From positions 1 through 31,382 of the forward strand of contig JASFWK010000012.1 of NCBI GenBank assembly GCA_050049355.1: a DNA stretch of 31,382 bases. Reading direction: 5' to 3'. Shown here one piece after another: positions 22,669 to 31,354 of this stretch (its first letter is position 1; each line of letters begins with the position of its first letter). Below the pieces are notes generated by a model. The model saw only the letters and a program-made list of their open reading frames with translations, was not told the DNA's origin and did no database searches. The stretch comes from JASFWK01 sp050049355 (lineage in GTDB: Bacteria > Chloroflexota > Anaerolineae > B4-G1 > DUEL01). A program made the translations under genes and the position numbers.

Positions 22669-23954
22669 ACGAACTCCACAGTCAAGAAGTGGGTCGAGCA
22701 GGAGATGCAGGGGTCATAGGCCCGCACCAGCATCTCCAGCAGATGTCGGATCTCCTCCTCGGGCCGGTCCATAATCTGGGGCAGCAGCTCCTTCATGTCG
22801 GCGTTGAGGTTGGCCATGTTCTGATTGGTGGGTATGATGCAGTTTGCCTCCTCACAGAGGCCATCCTCGCCGTAGACGTAGTGGTGGAAAAGGATGCCGC
22901 GGGGCACCTCACAGGAGCCGACCCCCTCCCCAGCCTTTACCTCGACATCCGGTGGCTCCTCCGGCTGAACACCTCTGGCGAGCAGCTCGTCTATGATATA
23001 GATGCTATCCTCGACACAGTGGACCATCTCTACCACCTGCGCGGCGCTGTTGAGGAAGGGGTTCGTGACGAGAGGTTCGAGGCCCAGCTTCGCCGCCGCC
23101 TCCTTAGCCCGGGGGTGGAGCTGGTCGAAGTTGTTATTCAGCCGCGCCAAAGCGCCCACCATATAGGCATCGCGGTTGTGGTGGGTCCACTTAGCCGTCG
23201 AGTAGGGGACGCACTCCTCATTGGTAACCTTCTCGTACTCCTCGATAGGATAGGAGAAGCCATCAGAGGTGACGATGGTGCCGTCGATGAAGGCATACTC
23301 CTCATCTTTCTTGAGGGAGACATACTCGGTCTCCCGCTCAAACTCCGGCCAGGGTAGAGTGGAGAAAAGACCCACCGTCTCGTCCATATCGACACGAGCT
23401 GCCACGAGGTCTTCTCGCATTGCGCGCAGCTTGACCTCAGTGGGCGTGTGGGTAAACCCGCCGGGTACCATCGCGCAGGGGTGCGTGTGGCGGCCAGCGA
23501 CCATCTCGCAGAGATCGCCAGCGAGTTTCTTGAGCTTGAGCGCCCGCTCCACCACGTCCCGGTGGGTTTCCACCAACGGGATGACACTGGGGACCCCCAG
23601 GAAGTCTGGGGCGACCAGGTAGTAGGTGTGGAGGACGTGACTGTCTAGGATCTCGCCGTGGAAGTTGAGTTTGCGCAAGAGCGCTGCCTGTTCAGGAAGC
23701 TTCACCCCTAGCGCCTTCTCTGTGGCACGCAGGCTCGTAGTAGCGTGGCCCACGGCGCAGATGCCACAGATACGCGAGGTAATGTGGCTTAGCTCACTGT
23801 ACGGGCGACCGCGCACAAACGCCTCGAAGAAACGTGGCGCCTCAACGACCTCGAAACGACATTCCTTAATCTCACCGTTGCGGGCGTCCACGACGATGTT
23901 GCCGTGGCCCTCAACACGCGTTATGTGATGTACGTTGATCTTTACCGTGCTCAT
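22665..23954 (-). CDS. hydA: [NiFe] hydrogenase large subunit (group 3 type)
   Basis: A 429-residue subunit. The N-terminal nickel motif RICGICAVGH gives C63 and C66; the C-terminal motif DPCISCSTH gives C416 and C419, followed by a seven-residue tail (FLTVEFV) that is a protease target. It binds the Ni-Fe(CN)2CO centre that splits or makes H2. No selenocysteine is used. It overlaps the small subunit gene as ATGA. Gene order beta, gamma, small, large matches soluble group 3b sulfhydrogenase/NADP-reducing hydrogenases (HydBGDA order). Confidence 0.95.
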   Translation of the reverse strand: MSTVKINVHHITRVEGHGNIVVDARNGEIKECRFEVVEAPRFFEAFVRGRPYSELSHITSRICGICAVGHATTSLRATEKALGVKLPEQAALLRKLNFHGEILDSHVLHTYYLVAPDFLGVPSVIPLVETHRDVVERALKLKKLAGDLCEMVAGRHTHPCAMVPGGFTHTPTEVKLRAMREDLVAARVDMDETVGLFSTLPWPEFERETEYVSLKKDEEYAFIDGTIVTSDGFSYPIEEYEKVTNEECVPYSTAKWTHHNRDAYMVGALARLNNNFDQLHPRAKEAAAKLGLEPLVTNPFLNSAAQVVEMVHCVEDSIYIIDELLARGVQPEEPPDVEVKAGEGVGSCEVPRGILFHHYVYGEDGLCEEANCIIPTNQNMANLNADMKELLPQIMDRPEEEIRHLLEMLVRAYDPCISCSTHFLTVEFV

Positions 23955-24706
23955 TCTTCCATCTCCAACTGACGGTGGGCATTAAACATAGTGAACTGGC
24001 TCATAACCTCTTCCAGGGTCAATCCGGCTTCGTCCAACACTTCCTTCATCGCATTCTCGTTGGGATGCGGTATGAACCCCCGGCATCCCTCGCAGCCCGC
24101 ACCATAGGTGGGGCACCTGGCATCACAGCCAGCCAGGGTAACCGGCCCGAGGCAGGTCCTCCCCTCGAAGAAGACGCAGACGTTCTGCTTCTTCTTGCAT
24201 TCGACACAGACTGGATAGTCCGGCACTGGCGGCCTCTTGCCCACCAGGAGTGCTTTGACCACGCGGGCGAACTCCTCCCGATCGATAGGGCAACCGGGGA
24301 TGACAGCGTCCACCTCGACCACGTCGCCCACGGGGCGAACGGCATATGTGTCATACCAGTCAGCGCACTCGCCGTAGACGTAGCGGCGGACCTCCTCCAG
24401 AGGGTGGAGATTCTTGAGAGCGTTGACACAGGCTATGTGAGCGCAGGCCCCCAAGGCGACGAGGACCTCAGCCTGCTCGCGGATACGCAGGATCCTTTCC
24501 TCATCCTGCGGACGGGTGATGGACCCTTCGATGAAGGCAATCTCGTAGTCCTCCCGCCGCTCAGAGCTGGCCTCGCGAAAATTAACGATCTCCACCGCGT
24601 CCAACAGGTCCAGATGCGTCTGGAGAGAGTCGATGACCGTCAACTGACAACCCTCACAGCAGGCAAAGTCGAAGAATGCTACCTTAGGTTTCGGCTTCTT
24701 CATCAT
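23951..24706 (-). CDS. hydD: [NiFe] hydrogenase small subunit (group 3 type)
   Basis: About 251 residues. Cysteines FACCEGCQ (near 15-20), GACAHIAC, PGCPID and a C-terminal cluster (CVECKKKQ, GRTCLG, CDARCP, CEGCRG) coordinate the chain of [4Fe-4S] clusters from the active site. The two ATG codons at 24706 and 24703 are both near the GGAGG site; the first is used. No signal peptide is present, in line with a cytoplasmic group 3 enzyme. It overlaps both neighbours. Confidence 0.94.
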   Translation of the reverse strand: MMKKPKPKVAFFDFACCEGCQLTVIDSLQTHLDLLDAVEIVNFREASSERREDYEIAFIEGSITRPQDEERILRIREQAEVLVALGACAHIACVNALKNLHPLEEVRRYVYGECADWYDTYAVRPVGDVVEVDAVIPGCPIDREEFARVVKALLVGKRPPVPDYPVCVECKKKQNVCVFFEGRTCLGPVTLAGCDARCPTYGAGCEGCRGFIPHPNENAMKEVLDEAGLTLEEVMSQFTMFNAHRQLEMEE

Positions 24707-25527
24707 AGTGCCTCCGGCACGTTCTTGATCTGAGCGTAGGTGAAGACGGGGCCCTTCTGACAGCAGTAGATATCGTTGATCTGGCAGTGGCCACATTTGC
24801 CCACGCCACACTTCATCCGTCGCTCCAGAGAGAGATAGATCTGGGTCTCCGGAATACCCTTACCCAAGAGCTCCATCAGCACGAAGCGGTACATGATGGG
24901 CGGGCCGCAGGTGACGGCGACCGTGTTGCGCGGGTCGACGGTGATATCCGGGAACAGGGTGGTGATGACCCCTACGTGTCCGGTCCAGGTATCATCCCCT
25001 CGATCCACCGTAACGAGACACTCAACGTCATCGCGGGCGACCCATTCATCCAACTCATCACGGAAAAGCAGCTCCTGCGGACGCTTAGCTCCGTAGAGGA
25101 CAATCACTCGCCCAAAGGAGCCTCGCTCGTCGAGCACCTGGTTGATCAGCGAACGAAGTGGTGCCAGTCCCAGACCGCCCGGCGCGAAGAGCACATCCTT
25201 GCCGCGCATCCTCTCCATGGGGAAGCCATGGCCGAAAGGTCCACGAATGCCCACCCAATCTCCCGACTGCATGCGGTGGAGCGCGTTGGTCACGTCGCCC
25301 ACCCGACGCACGCAGAGCTCGAAAGAGCCGTTGGAGCGACTGGGCGAAGAGGTGATGGAGATCGGCGCCTCACCTATGCCCAGCACCGAGACCATCACGA
25401 ATTGTCCCGGATCGTGGCCCAGGCTACGCCCGTCCGGCAGTTCAACGGTGAGCAGCTTCTCCAACGAGGTCATCTGCTCAACGTCGGCCAGACGAGCCAC
25501 CTCAGGCTTGTAGACAGATTGCGTCAT
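24703..25527 (-). CDS. hydG: Hydrogenase gamma subunit, FAD/NAD(P)-binding
   Basis: A 274-residue ferredoxin reductase-like protein: FAD domain (APISITSSP), nucleotide domain (PGGLGLAPLRSLI and CGPPIMYRF) and a [2Fe-2S] cysteine set (CGVGKCGHC...CC). It couples NAD(P)H to the hydrogenase. It is a paralogue of the protein at 16185..17030 and overlaps its neighbours by four bases at both ends. The organism thus has two such diaphorase subunits, one dedicated to hydrogenase and one to the Hdr module. Confidence 0.93.
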   Translation of the reverse strand: MTQSVYKPEVARLADVEQMTSLEKLLTVELPDGRSLGHDPGQFVMVSVLGIGEAPISITSSPSRSNGSFELCVRRVGDVTNALHRMQSGDWVGIRGPFGHGFPMERMRGKDVLFAPGGLGLAPLRSLINQVLDERGSFGRVIVLYGAKRPQELLFRDELDEWVARDDVECLVTVDRGDDTWTGHVGVITTLFPDITVDPRNTVAVTCGPPIMYRFVLMELLGKGIPETQIYLSLERRMKCGVGKCGHCQINDIYCCQKGPVFTYAQIKNVPEAL

Positions 25528-26573
25528 CGTCCATTTCCTCCTACTGCCGTCTTGTGAAGCCGGTTAAAGCCTTCGATGATGTTGATGTGAACCAGACATG
25601 TTCGGATGCAGCGGCCACAGCCCACGCAGCCCAACCTGTGGAACTTCTCGTAGATGTACTTCCCTTTCCGCATGAAGCGATGGCGCTGGCGAGCCAAGCG
25701 GGCCTCGCGGAAGTTCTCGCCACTGGCTACACGGGCGAACTCGTCCAACTGACAGGAGTCCCAAGTCCGCTGACGTTTCCCCTCGGTCACCGCCATGTTC
25801 ACCTCGTCGATGACGTTGAAGCAGTAACATGTCGGACAGACATTCGTACATGACCCGCAGGCGAAGCAGCGCTCCCCGAACTCCTCCCAGAGAGGATGAT
25901 CATACGTAGCGCTTAGCAGAGCCGGCAGTTCCGCCGCATCGAAGTCGAGCTGATAGCTGAAACGGGGCCATTTGCCGCTGAGCACCTGGTTGAGACGGCG
26001 AACATCGTCCTCGCTAGCGGGCTGAGTGTGGTCATACTTCTGCAGAAACTCCTCGCCCCTATCCGTCCCCACGTGAAGCGTGTACGCACCCCCGATGTCG
26101 GTCAGATGAAGGTCATAGCCCTCGTCGGCTGTCAAAGACTCCATATCCTTGCAGAAGCAATGTTCGTCACACGGGCGCAGGCATTCCAAACTGATGATCA
26201 GGGTCTCCTCCCGCCGCTCCAAGTAGTGAGCGTCCTCGTAATCCTCAGAGAAGACCTGGTCCAGCAGCCGGATGGCATGCACATCACACGTGTGCATCCC
26301 CATAAGCACTGTGGGGATCCCTTCGACGTCCGAGTCCACAGAGGGCTCATCTTTCAATTGAAGGGTGGCGAGAGACTCCCACGCGGGCTGGAGGACAACC
26401 TTCGAGGGCGGTATGATTGTAGTGTCGTAGTCCAATCGCAGCTCAGCGGGGTCGTAGATCGGGCCAAAGACAAACTTAGACCCTCGCGCCTTTGGACCGA
26501 CGACCTGGTAGTCGGCCATCAGCGCATTGACCAGCGGAGCAACAGCTCCCTTGTCCAGAATTCTTAGGCTCAT
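25524..26573 (-). CDS. hydB: Hydrogenase beta subunit, iron-sulfur
   Basis: A 349-residue subunit of the sulfhydrogenase beta family. It has MGMHTCDVHAIRLL, a CDEHCFC loop, and two [4Fe-4S] motifs CFACGSCTNVCPTCYC and CVGCGRCIRTC. The second motif ends CLVHIN where related proteins have CPVDI, so the usual proline after the cluster cysteine is replaced. ATG 26573 has GAGGAG a few bases upstream. It is the first hydrogenase gene and the spacer before it is 198 nt. Confidence 0.93.
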   Translation of the reverse strand: MSLRILDKGAVAPLVNALMADYQVVGPKARGSKFVFGPIYDPAELRLDYDTTIIPPSKVVLQPAWESLATLQLKDEPSVDSDVEGIPTVLMGMHTCDVHAIRLLDQVFSEDYEDAHYLERREETLIISLECLRPCDEHCFCKDMESLTADEGYDLHLTDIGGAYTLHVGTDRGEEFLQKYDHTQPASEDDVRRLNQVLSGKWPRFSYQLDFDAAELPALLSATYDHPLWEEFGERCFACGSCTNVCPTCYCFNVIDEVNMAVTEGKRQRTWDSCQLDEFARVASGENFREARLARQRHRFMRKGKYIYEKFHRLGCVGCGRCIRTCLVHINIIEGFNRLHKTAVGGNGR

Positions 26574-26771
26574 ATCACTCTCCTCACGATCTCGTTTGTG
26601 TGGCTGTCAGCACTACTGCCTCGGCTTCGAGCCTTGCGGCCCTCCCCATCTTCGGCAAAGTCGTCCTGAGCCTAGCGATGGCACCTGTCCACTGTGACGT
26701 CCTTCAGCAATTCAGTCAGGTCCCCAGTGTCAGGCTGGGAGTGCCTCAGTCCGGAAGCGAGGCAGTTGGCG

Positions 26772-27701
26772 TTAAGTCTGCTCTTCGTCTAGGTGAATAG
26801 TGACCTCCAGATGAGTCCCCACTCCCTCCGTAGACTCCAGGCCCATTTCATCAGAGCAGGCCTGGATGTTTGCCAGGCCCATCCCGGCGCCGAACCCCAT
26901 CTCCTGCACCCATTCAGGGGCGGTGGAAAACCCCGGCTGCATCGCCTGTTCGATGTCTGGAATCCCGGGTCCCTTGTCCAGGGCCTGGATCTTGATACTC
27001 TCGGGCCGCACCTCGGCCACAAGCTCACCCCCATCGGTGAAGATCACAATGTTCATCTCTGCCTCATAGGTCGCCACGACCACGCGGCGGATGATGCGGG
27101 GGTGAATGCCCAACCGGCTCAGGGTCTTCTTCAGCCCGCTCGAGGCTTCACCGGCCCGGTTGAAGTCCCTGGCAGCCACGCGATAGCCAAAGACGAGAGC
27201 AATGTCGTCCGCAACAATATCCTCAAAGATGTGGCTGGCCCGATAACGGTGGATCTCCTCCTCGCGGTAATCCACCTCCAGCTGTCTGAGCATCGCCCGG
27301 ACGATATCCCCCTGCGTGAGGATACCAACTAACTCCCCCTCGCGGTCGATGACGGGGAAGCGGCCGAATCGAAGCTTGTTGAACTTGCTCACCGCATGCA
27401 CAAGGGGCTCATACGCGTAGAGAGTGACCGGGCCGGCGGTCATCTTCTCGCGCACCGTCGCGCCCATCTCGCCGGCCGCCAGGGCCTCAATCAGGTCCTC
27501 AACGCTGATGATGCCAACCAGATGGTCCTCTTCAACAACCGGCGTACCGGAGATGCGATTGGCGCGCAGTACCTCTCTGAACTGAGCTATCGTGTCGCCT
27601 GGGGAAACAGTGATCACCTCCTCAGTCATAGCCTGCCTGACCTTGAGCTCATAGGCAAGCTCCTGAAGCTTGGTGATCTCCTTCTCTGTCCCCTCTTCCA
27701 C
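26772..27701 (-). CDS. CBS-domain pair fused to a HATPase (anti-sigma/kinase-like)
   Basis: A 309-residue regulator. Residues 20-145 hold two CBS motifs (for example TPVVEEDHLVGIISVEDLI and FPVIDREGELVGILTQGDIV), which commonly bind adenine nucleotides. The C-terminal part is a GHKL ATPase (YEAEMNIVIFTDGG, DKGPGIPD and GFGAGMGL), RsbW-like, without a HisKA domain. GTG 27701 has AAGGA a few bases upstream. In other anaerobes genes of this kind accompany hydrogenase operons with DRTGG proteins. It would sense energy charge and act on an unknown target; this is inference from domains. Confidence 0.88.
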   Translation of the reverse strand: MEEGTEKEITKLQELAYELKVRQAMTEEVITVSPGDTIAQFREVLRANRISGTPVVEEDHLVGIISVEDLIEALAAGEMGATVREKMTAGPVTLYAYEPLVHAVSKFNKLRFGRFPVIDREGELVGILTQGDIVRAMLRQLEVDYREEEIHRYRASHIFEDIVADDIALVFGYRVAARDFNRAGEASSGLKKTLSRLGIHPRIIRRVVVATYEAEMNIVIFTDGGELVAEVRPESIKIQALDKGPGIPDIEQAMQPGFSTAPEWVQEMGFGAGMGLANIQACSDEMGLESTEGVGTHLEVTIHLDEEQT

Positions 27702-27736
27702 CTGGGTCCTTCCCTACGAACGTGGGGCCACGCGCA

Positions 27737-28129
27737 TCAGATACCCTCGAAAGCCTCACGCCATCGACACAGGGTGAGCTCAAACAGGCCGCAACTAGAA
27801 AGCCCAGCCCTGTAGAGCCGGCCACAAGTCTCAAACATCGTGTACTTCGAGGCCAGCAGTGGGATTCCCTTCTCCTCAGCCAGGGCGATGGTCTGCGGCG
27901 GAGGAATCTTGCCGCGCACGAAGACGATGGCCTTGATGCCAGCCATCTCGGCTGTGCGCACCACCTGGGGATTGGTTAGCCCAGACATCAGCAAGGTACC
28001 TTCATGGGTAAAGGCGAGGACATCACTCATCAGATCGGCGCCACAGCCCATCTGGACCTCCTGATCGAGATCCACGTCTTCGGAAATCACCTTCCCCTCA
28101 ATGACCTCCAGAACCTCGCGAAGCTTCAT
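27737..28129 (-). CDS. DRTGG-domain protein
   Basis: A 130-residue single-domain protein with the DRTGG fold: GADLMSDVLAF, GLTNPQVVRTAEMAGIKAIV and GKIPPPQTIALAEEKGIPLL. DRTGG domains occur in phosphotransacetylase N-termini and beside CBS regulators; their ligand is not known. ATG 28129 has AGGAGG directly upstream. It is 35 nt from the CBS-ATPase gene and most likely works with it. Confidence 0.85.
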   Translation of the reverse strand: MKLREVLEVIEGKVISEDVDLDQEVQMGCGADLMSDVLAFTHEGTLLMSGLTNPQVVRTAEMAGIKAIVFVRGKIPPPQTIALAEEKGIPLLASKYTMFETCGRLYRAGLSSCGLFELTLCRWREAFEGI

Positions 28130-28216
28130 GCGCCTCCTCCTGCAGGATAAGTCATCCTCCCCGCATTACACAAGTCAAGCCAACGACTCAATCGTGGTCA
28201 CTCCACACAGAGATAA

Positions 28217-28244
28217 TCTGGCCAGCCGTTCCCCGCCGGCCAGA
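28217..28244 (-). terminator. Hairpin between the HdrD-like and DRTGG genes
   Basis: TCTGGCC and GGCCAGA form a 7-bp stem with a GC-rich loop, about 26 nt after the HdrD-like stop codon. No T tract follows, so it may attenuate or stabilise rather than terminate. Confidence 0.3.
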
Positions 28245-28269
28245 GCTATCTCGTGAGGATTCGTCTCCT

Positions 28270-29460
28270 TCAACTCCTTGCGGCTTCCATGGACCGCCAG
28301 AGCAACTCAACGATGTCCACAGCTCGAACACGGATCCTATTCCGGCGAGCCCCCTCCTGGAGAGTGCGCTTGCATTGTTGGCAAGCAGAGGCAACGTAGC
28401 CAACATCGGTGTCTACCACCTGCGTCAGCCTGCGCCCAGCCACCCCAGTTGAGACAGTGGGGTCAGAGACCTCTACATCACCCCCACCTCCGCAGCACAG
28501 GGCATTCTCTCGACTGGCAGCCATTTCTCGCAGCTCCAGCCCGGGGATTCGATTGAGCACCTCTCGCGGGGCATCATATACGCCGCTCTTCCGTCCCAGG
28601 TCGCAGGGGTCGTGATAGGTCACCGCTTCCTCTACCGACCCCATAGCCAGTTCGTCCCCAGCCAGCAGCTCAGCCAAGAACTCTGTGGCGTGCTGCAATT
28701 GTATGCCAGAGACATCTACCACGCTCGGGTAGAGGTGGGACCAAGCGTAGTAGCAAGAGGGGCAGCTGAAGACGACCCGCCGGGCCTCGATCCTGCGAAC
28801 CTGGCGCACGTTCTGGCGCGCAAGCTCCGCCAGCCGATCCGCCATCCCTGCCACGTACAGCGGATAACCGCAGCACCACTCATCCTCGCCGAGGGTGGTG
28901 AACTCCACCTCAGCCCGTTCCAGGATCTGCACCAGCGACTGGGGAATGCTGTATACTCGTGGGTAGAAGGAGCTGACACAGCCAACGAAGTAGACCACCT
29001 CCGCCCGCCGGCGTCGAGGTTTCACACCCAGCGGGGTATGAGGAAGGTTCTCGCTCCAGATCTGACGCGAGGCATTGTCGTCGCCGGATATGTTGTACTT
29101 CTTGATGACAGTCTCGCCGAGCATCTGCATACCGGTGGGGACATTGATGCCCTGACGGGTGGCAAACTCCTTGAGGGCGACCATGGTATCGGCGAGTGAG
29201 ATACCCCTTGGACAGCGCACCTGACACGATTTGCAGACGGTGCACAGCCAGAAGGTCTGACTGTTCAGCACTTCCTCCTCCATGCCCAGCCGCATCATCT
29301 GCCACAGCTGACGCGGTGTGTAGTCCATGGCATAGGCAGTAGGACAGGAGGAGGTGCAGGTGCCGCACTGCATGCAGGAGAACAACTTCTCCCATTCCGA
29401 CGTAACGCGCTCCGCCATATCGGGATCGAACGTGGCAGCATCAAGGAGCTTGGAAGTCAT
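28270..29460 (-). CDS. hdrD: HdrD-like protein (second paralogue)
   Basis: A 396-residue fusion of an HdrC-like part (CMQCGTCTSSCP and CTVCKSCQVRCP) with two CCG domains (WCCGYP, CPSC, DPCDLGRKSG, CCGGGG, SACQQCKRT). It is a close paralogue of the protein at 10024..11241. No membrane subunit gene is adjacent; instead it is followed by the DRTGG and CBS genes and precedes the hydrogenase. It could be an alternative partner for hydrogenase or for HdrA. ATG 29460 has only a weak ribosome site. Confidence 0.9.
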   Translation of the reverse strand: MTSKLLDAATFDPDMAERVTSEWEKLFSCMQCGTCTSSCPTAYAMDYTPRQLWQMMRLGMEEEVLNSQTFWLCTVCKSCQVRCPRGISLADTMVALKEFATRQGINVPTGMQMLGETVIKKYNISGDDNASRQIWSENLPHTPLGVKPRRRRAEVVYFVGCVSSFYPRVYSIPQSLVQILERAEVEFTTLGEDEWCCGYPLYVAGMADRLAELARQNVRQVRRIEARRVVFSCPSCYYAWSHLYPSVVDVSGIQLQHATEFLAELLAGDELAMGSVEEAVTYHDPCDLGRKSGVYDAPREVLNRIPGLELREMAASRENALCCGGGGDVEVSDPTVSTGVAGRRLTQVVDTDVGYVASACQQCKRTLQEGARRNRIRVRAVDIVELLWRSMEAARS

Positions 29461-29517
29461 TCAAGACCCACTTTCTATCTCTCAGCGCGCATTGACACAT
29501 GATTAATGGCGACTCGG

Positions 29518-29545
29518 AGTATACTCGTTTTGGAGGAGCGCGCAA
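29518..29545 (-). promoter_or_regulatory. Possible promoter for the HdrD-like gene
   Basis: A TATACT -10 box on the minus strand with a weak TTGCGC -35 at a 16-base spacing. It lies about 58 nt upstream of the ATG. Confidence 0.4.
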
Positions 29546-29643
29546 GTGATGGCACGCCTTGCTGCCTCAAGTTCCCCCATACCCCCGCCACGACGCCTCC
29601 TCGCGCCGGGAGAACTCCGGAAGCCGCCGAGAAGATAGGCGCA

Positions 29644-31197
29644 TCACGAGTCATACACTAGATCCGCCTCCACGTTGGCGACGAGCGTGCCATTGCTCAC
29701 CAGGTCGGTCAGCGCCCTGATGTGGGGAGCCAGCGGTGCGTCCCGCTCCAAGAAGGGAACGTGGGTCCTGACCTCGTTGTGAGCGATCTGAGTACCCTGA
29801 CCTAGCCTCGCTCTCTCTCCCAACATCTCTCGCCGGAAGTCTATCCCCTGCGCGGCACACAGCAGTTCAGCTGCCAGGATCCGCTCCAGGTTATCCAGCA
29901 CCTGGTGGCAGTGGCGAGCCGCCGTGGCGGCCATGCTGACGTGGTCCTCCACATTCGCAGACGTGGGGATGGTATCCACAGTAGCCGGATGCGCCCAGAC
30001 CTTGTTCTCCGAGGCCAGCGCTGCGGCCGTGTAGTGAGCGATCATCAGTCCACTCTCCAGCCCACCACTACGGGTGAGGAATGGCGGCAGCCCGCTGTTA
30101 GAGGCAGGATCCATCAGCCGCGCGATCCGCCGCTCACTGATATTGCCCAGCTCGGTCAGCGCAAGCGCGACGTAGTCCATGGCCAATCCCAACGGCTCGG
30201 CGTGGAAGTTACCGCCGGAGATGAGAACAGGCTCACCCTCCTCGTCGAAAAAAAGAAGCGGGTTGTCGGTCACGGCGTTCAACTCGACCTCAACCCGCTC
30301 TTGCGCCACCGCCACCGCATCTCGCACTGCACCGTGGACCTGGGGCATGCAGCGAAGGCTATAGGCATCCTGGACATGGCGGGAGTCGTACCCGCGAGCG
30401 AAGGTACTCCCTTTCAAGAGCTGCCTCAAATGCCCCGCACATGCCATCTGATGAGGATAGGGGCGCGCAGCGTGGATCCGCTCATCGAACGCTAGAAGAG
30501 TGCCACGGAGCGCCTCCAGGCTGAGCGCTCCGGCGACGTCCGCTGCTTGAACCATGTTCTCGGCCCTGTGGGCCGCAAGTGCCGCCAACGCAGCGGTCAT
30601 CGCCGTGCCGTTAACCAACGCCAATCCTTCCTTGGCCTCCAAAGTCAGCGGCTGAATGCCGGCCCGAGCCAATGCCTCACCACCGGAGAGCCATTCTCCC
30701 TGGTAGAGCGCCTCCCCCTCCCCAATAAGCACCAGAGCCAGGTGGGCCAGCGGAGCCAGATCGCCGCTGGCCCCAAGAGAGCCCACTCCGGGGATAAGAG
30801 GGTGAACGCCTCGATCAAGCATCGCCAGCAGCGTCTCGATGAGTTCAAGCCTAACACCCGAGTGACCTCGGGCCAGGGTGTTGGCGCGAATGAGCATCGT
30901 CGCCCGCGTGGCCCGCTCATCCAGTGGATGCCCCACCCCAGCAGCGTGGCTGCGGACCAGGTTCCTCTGCAGTTCTGCCACCTGATCTAGGGGGATGACG
31001 CGGTCTTTGAACGCCCCGAAGCCCGTGTTGACTCCGTAGGTCACCACCCCTCGCTCAAGCACCCGCAACACCCCTGCCCGCGCCTTCTCAATGCGGGGAT
31101 GAGTCTTCTCTGACAGCGTGGCCCCCGCCCCCTCCGCCACCGCCACTACCTGCTCTATGGTCAGGTGCTCGCCGTCCAGTGCCACCGAATCGGTCAT
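29644..31197 (-). CDS. hutH: Histidine ammonia-lyase
   Basis: A 517-residue member of the MIO-containing lyase family, of normal HutH length (about 500-515). The MIO-forming Ala-Ser-Gly is A143-S144-G145 in GSLGASGDLAPL, and the catalytic tyrosine loop YGVNTGFG is present at about 54. It deaminates L-histidine to urocanate. ATG 31197 has GGAGGTG 4 nt upstream and a TATAAT 20 nt further. No other hut genes are nearby, so it may be an isolated member or part of a different pathway (phenylalanine or tyrosine lyases share the fold). The link to the redox genes is not evident. Confidence 0.93.
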   Translation of the reverse strand: MTDSVALDGEHLTIEQVVAVAEGAGATLSEKTHPRIEKARAGVLRVLERGVVTYGVNTGFGAFKDRVIPLDQVAELQRNLVRSHAAGVGHPLDERATRATMLIRANTLARGHSGVRLELIETLLAMLDRGVHPLIPGVGSLGASGDLAPLAHLALVLIGEGEALYQGEWLSGGEALARAGIQPLTLEAKEGLALVNGTAMTAALAALAAHRAENMVQAADVAGALSLEALRGTLLAFDERIHAARPYPHQMACAGHLRQLLKGSTFARGYDSRHVQDAYSLRCMPQVHGAVRDAVAVAQERVEVELNAVTDNPLLFFDEEGEPVLISGGNFHAEPLGLAMDYVALALTELGNISERRIARLMDPASNSGLPPFLTRSGGLESGLMIAHYTAAALASENKVWAHPATVDTIPTSANVEDHVSMAATAARHCHQVLDNLERILAAELLCAAQGIDFRREMLGERARLGQGTQIAHNEVRTHVPFLERDAPLAPHIRALTDLVSNGTLVANVEADLVYDS

Positions 31198-31216
31198 TCG
31201 TCACCTCCACCCCCAG

Positions 31217-31222
31217 ATTATA
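31217..31222 (-). promoter_or_regulatory. -10 box upstream of hutH
   Basis: A perfect TATAAT on the minus strand 20 nt from the hutH start. The -35 region (TTACCC at 18 bases) is poor, so the box alone is reported. Confidence 0.4.
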
Positions 31223-31294
31223 CCCCACTCCAGGCAGAAGGGGTAACCGTTCGCCGGGTGCACTAACGAGTTGTCGCAGAAGAAGAAAAGATGA

Positions 31295-31353
31295 GGAGAT
31301 CTCCCTTTGTCCCTATAATAGGGACATTGTCGACACTAGCAAAGGAGATCTCC
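31295..31353 (+). repeat. Two copies of the palindrome GGAGATCTCC flanking a promoter-like palindrome
   Basis: GGAGATCTCC occurs at 31295..31304 and 31344..31353; the second copy overlaps the ribosome site of the plus-strand gene start. Between them lies GTCCCTAT-A-ATAGGGAC (31309..31325), a perfect 8-bp inverted repeat that contains TATAAT. This could be an operator or an mRNA structure that controls translation, or the terminal part of a mobile element. Confidence 0.5.
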
Positions 31354-31354
31354 C

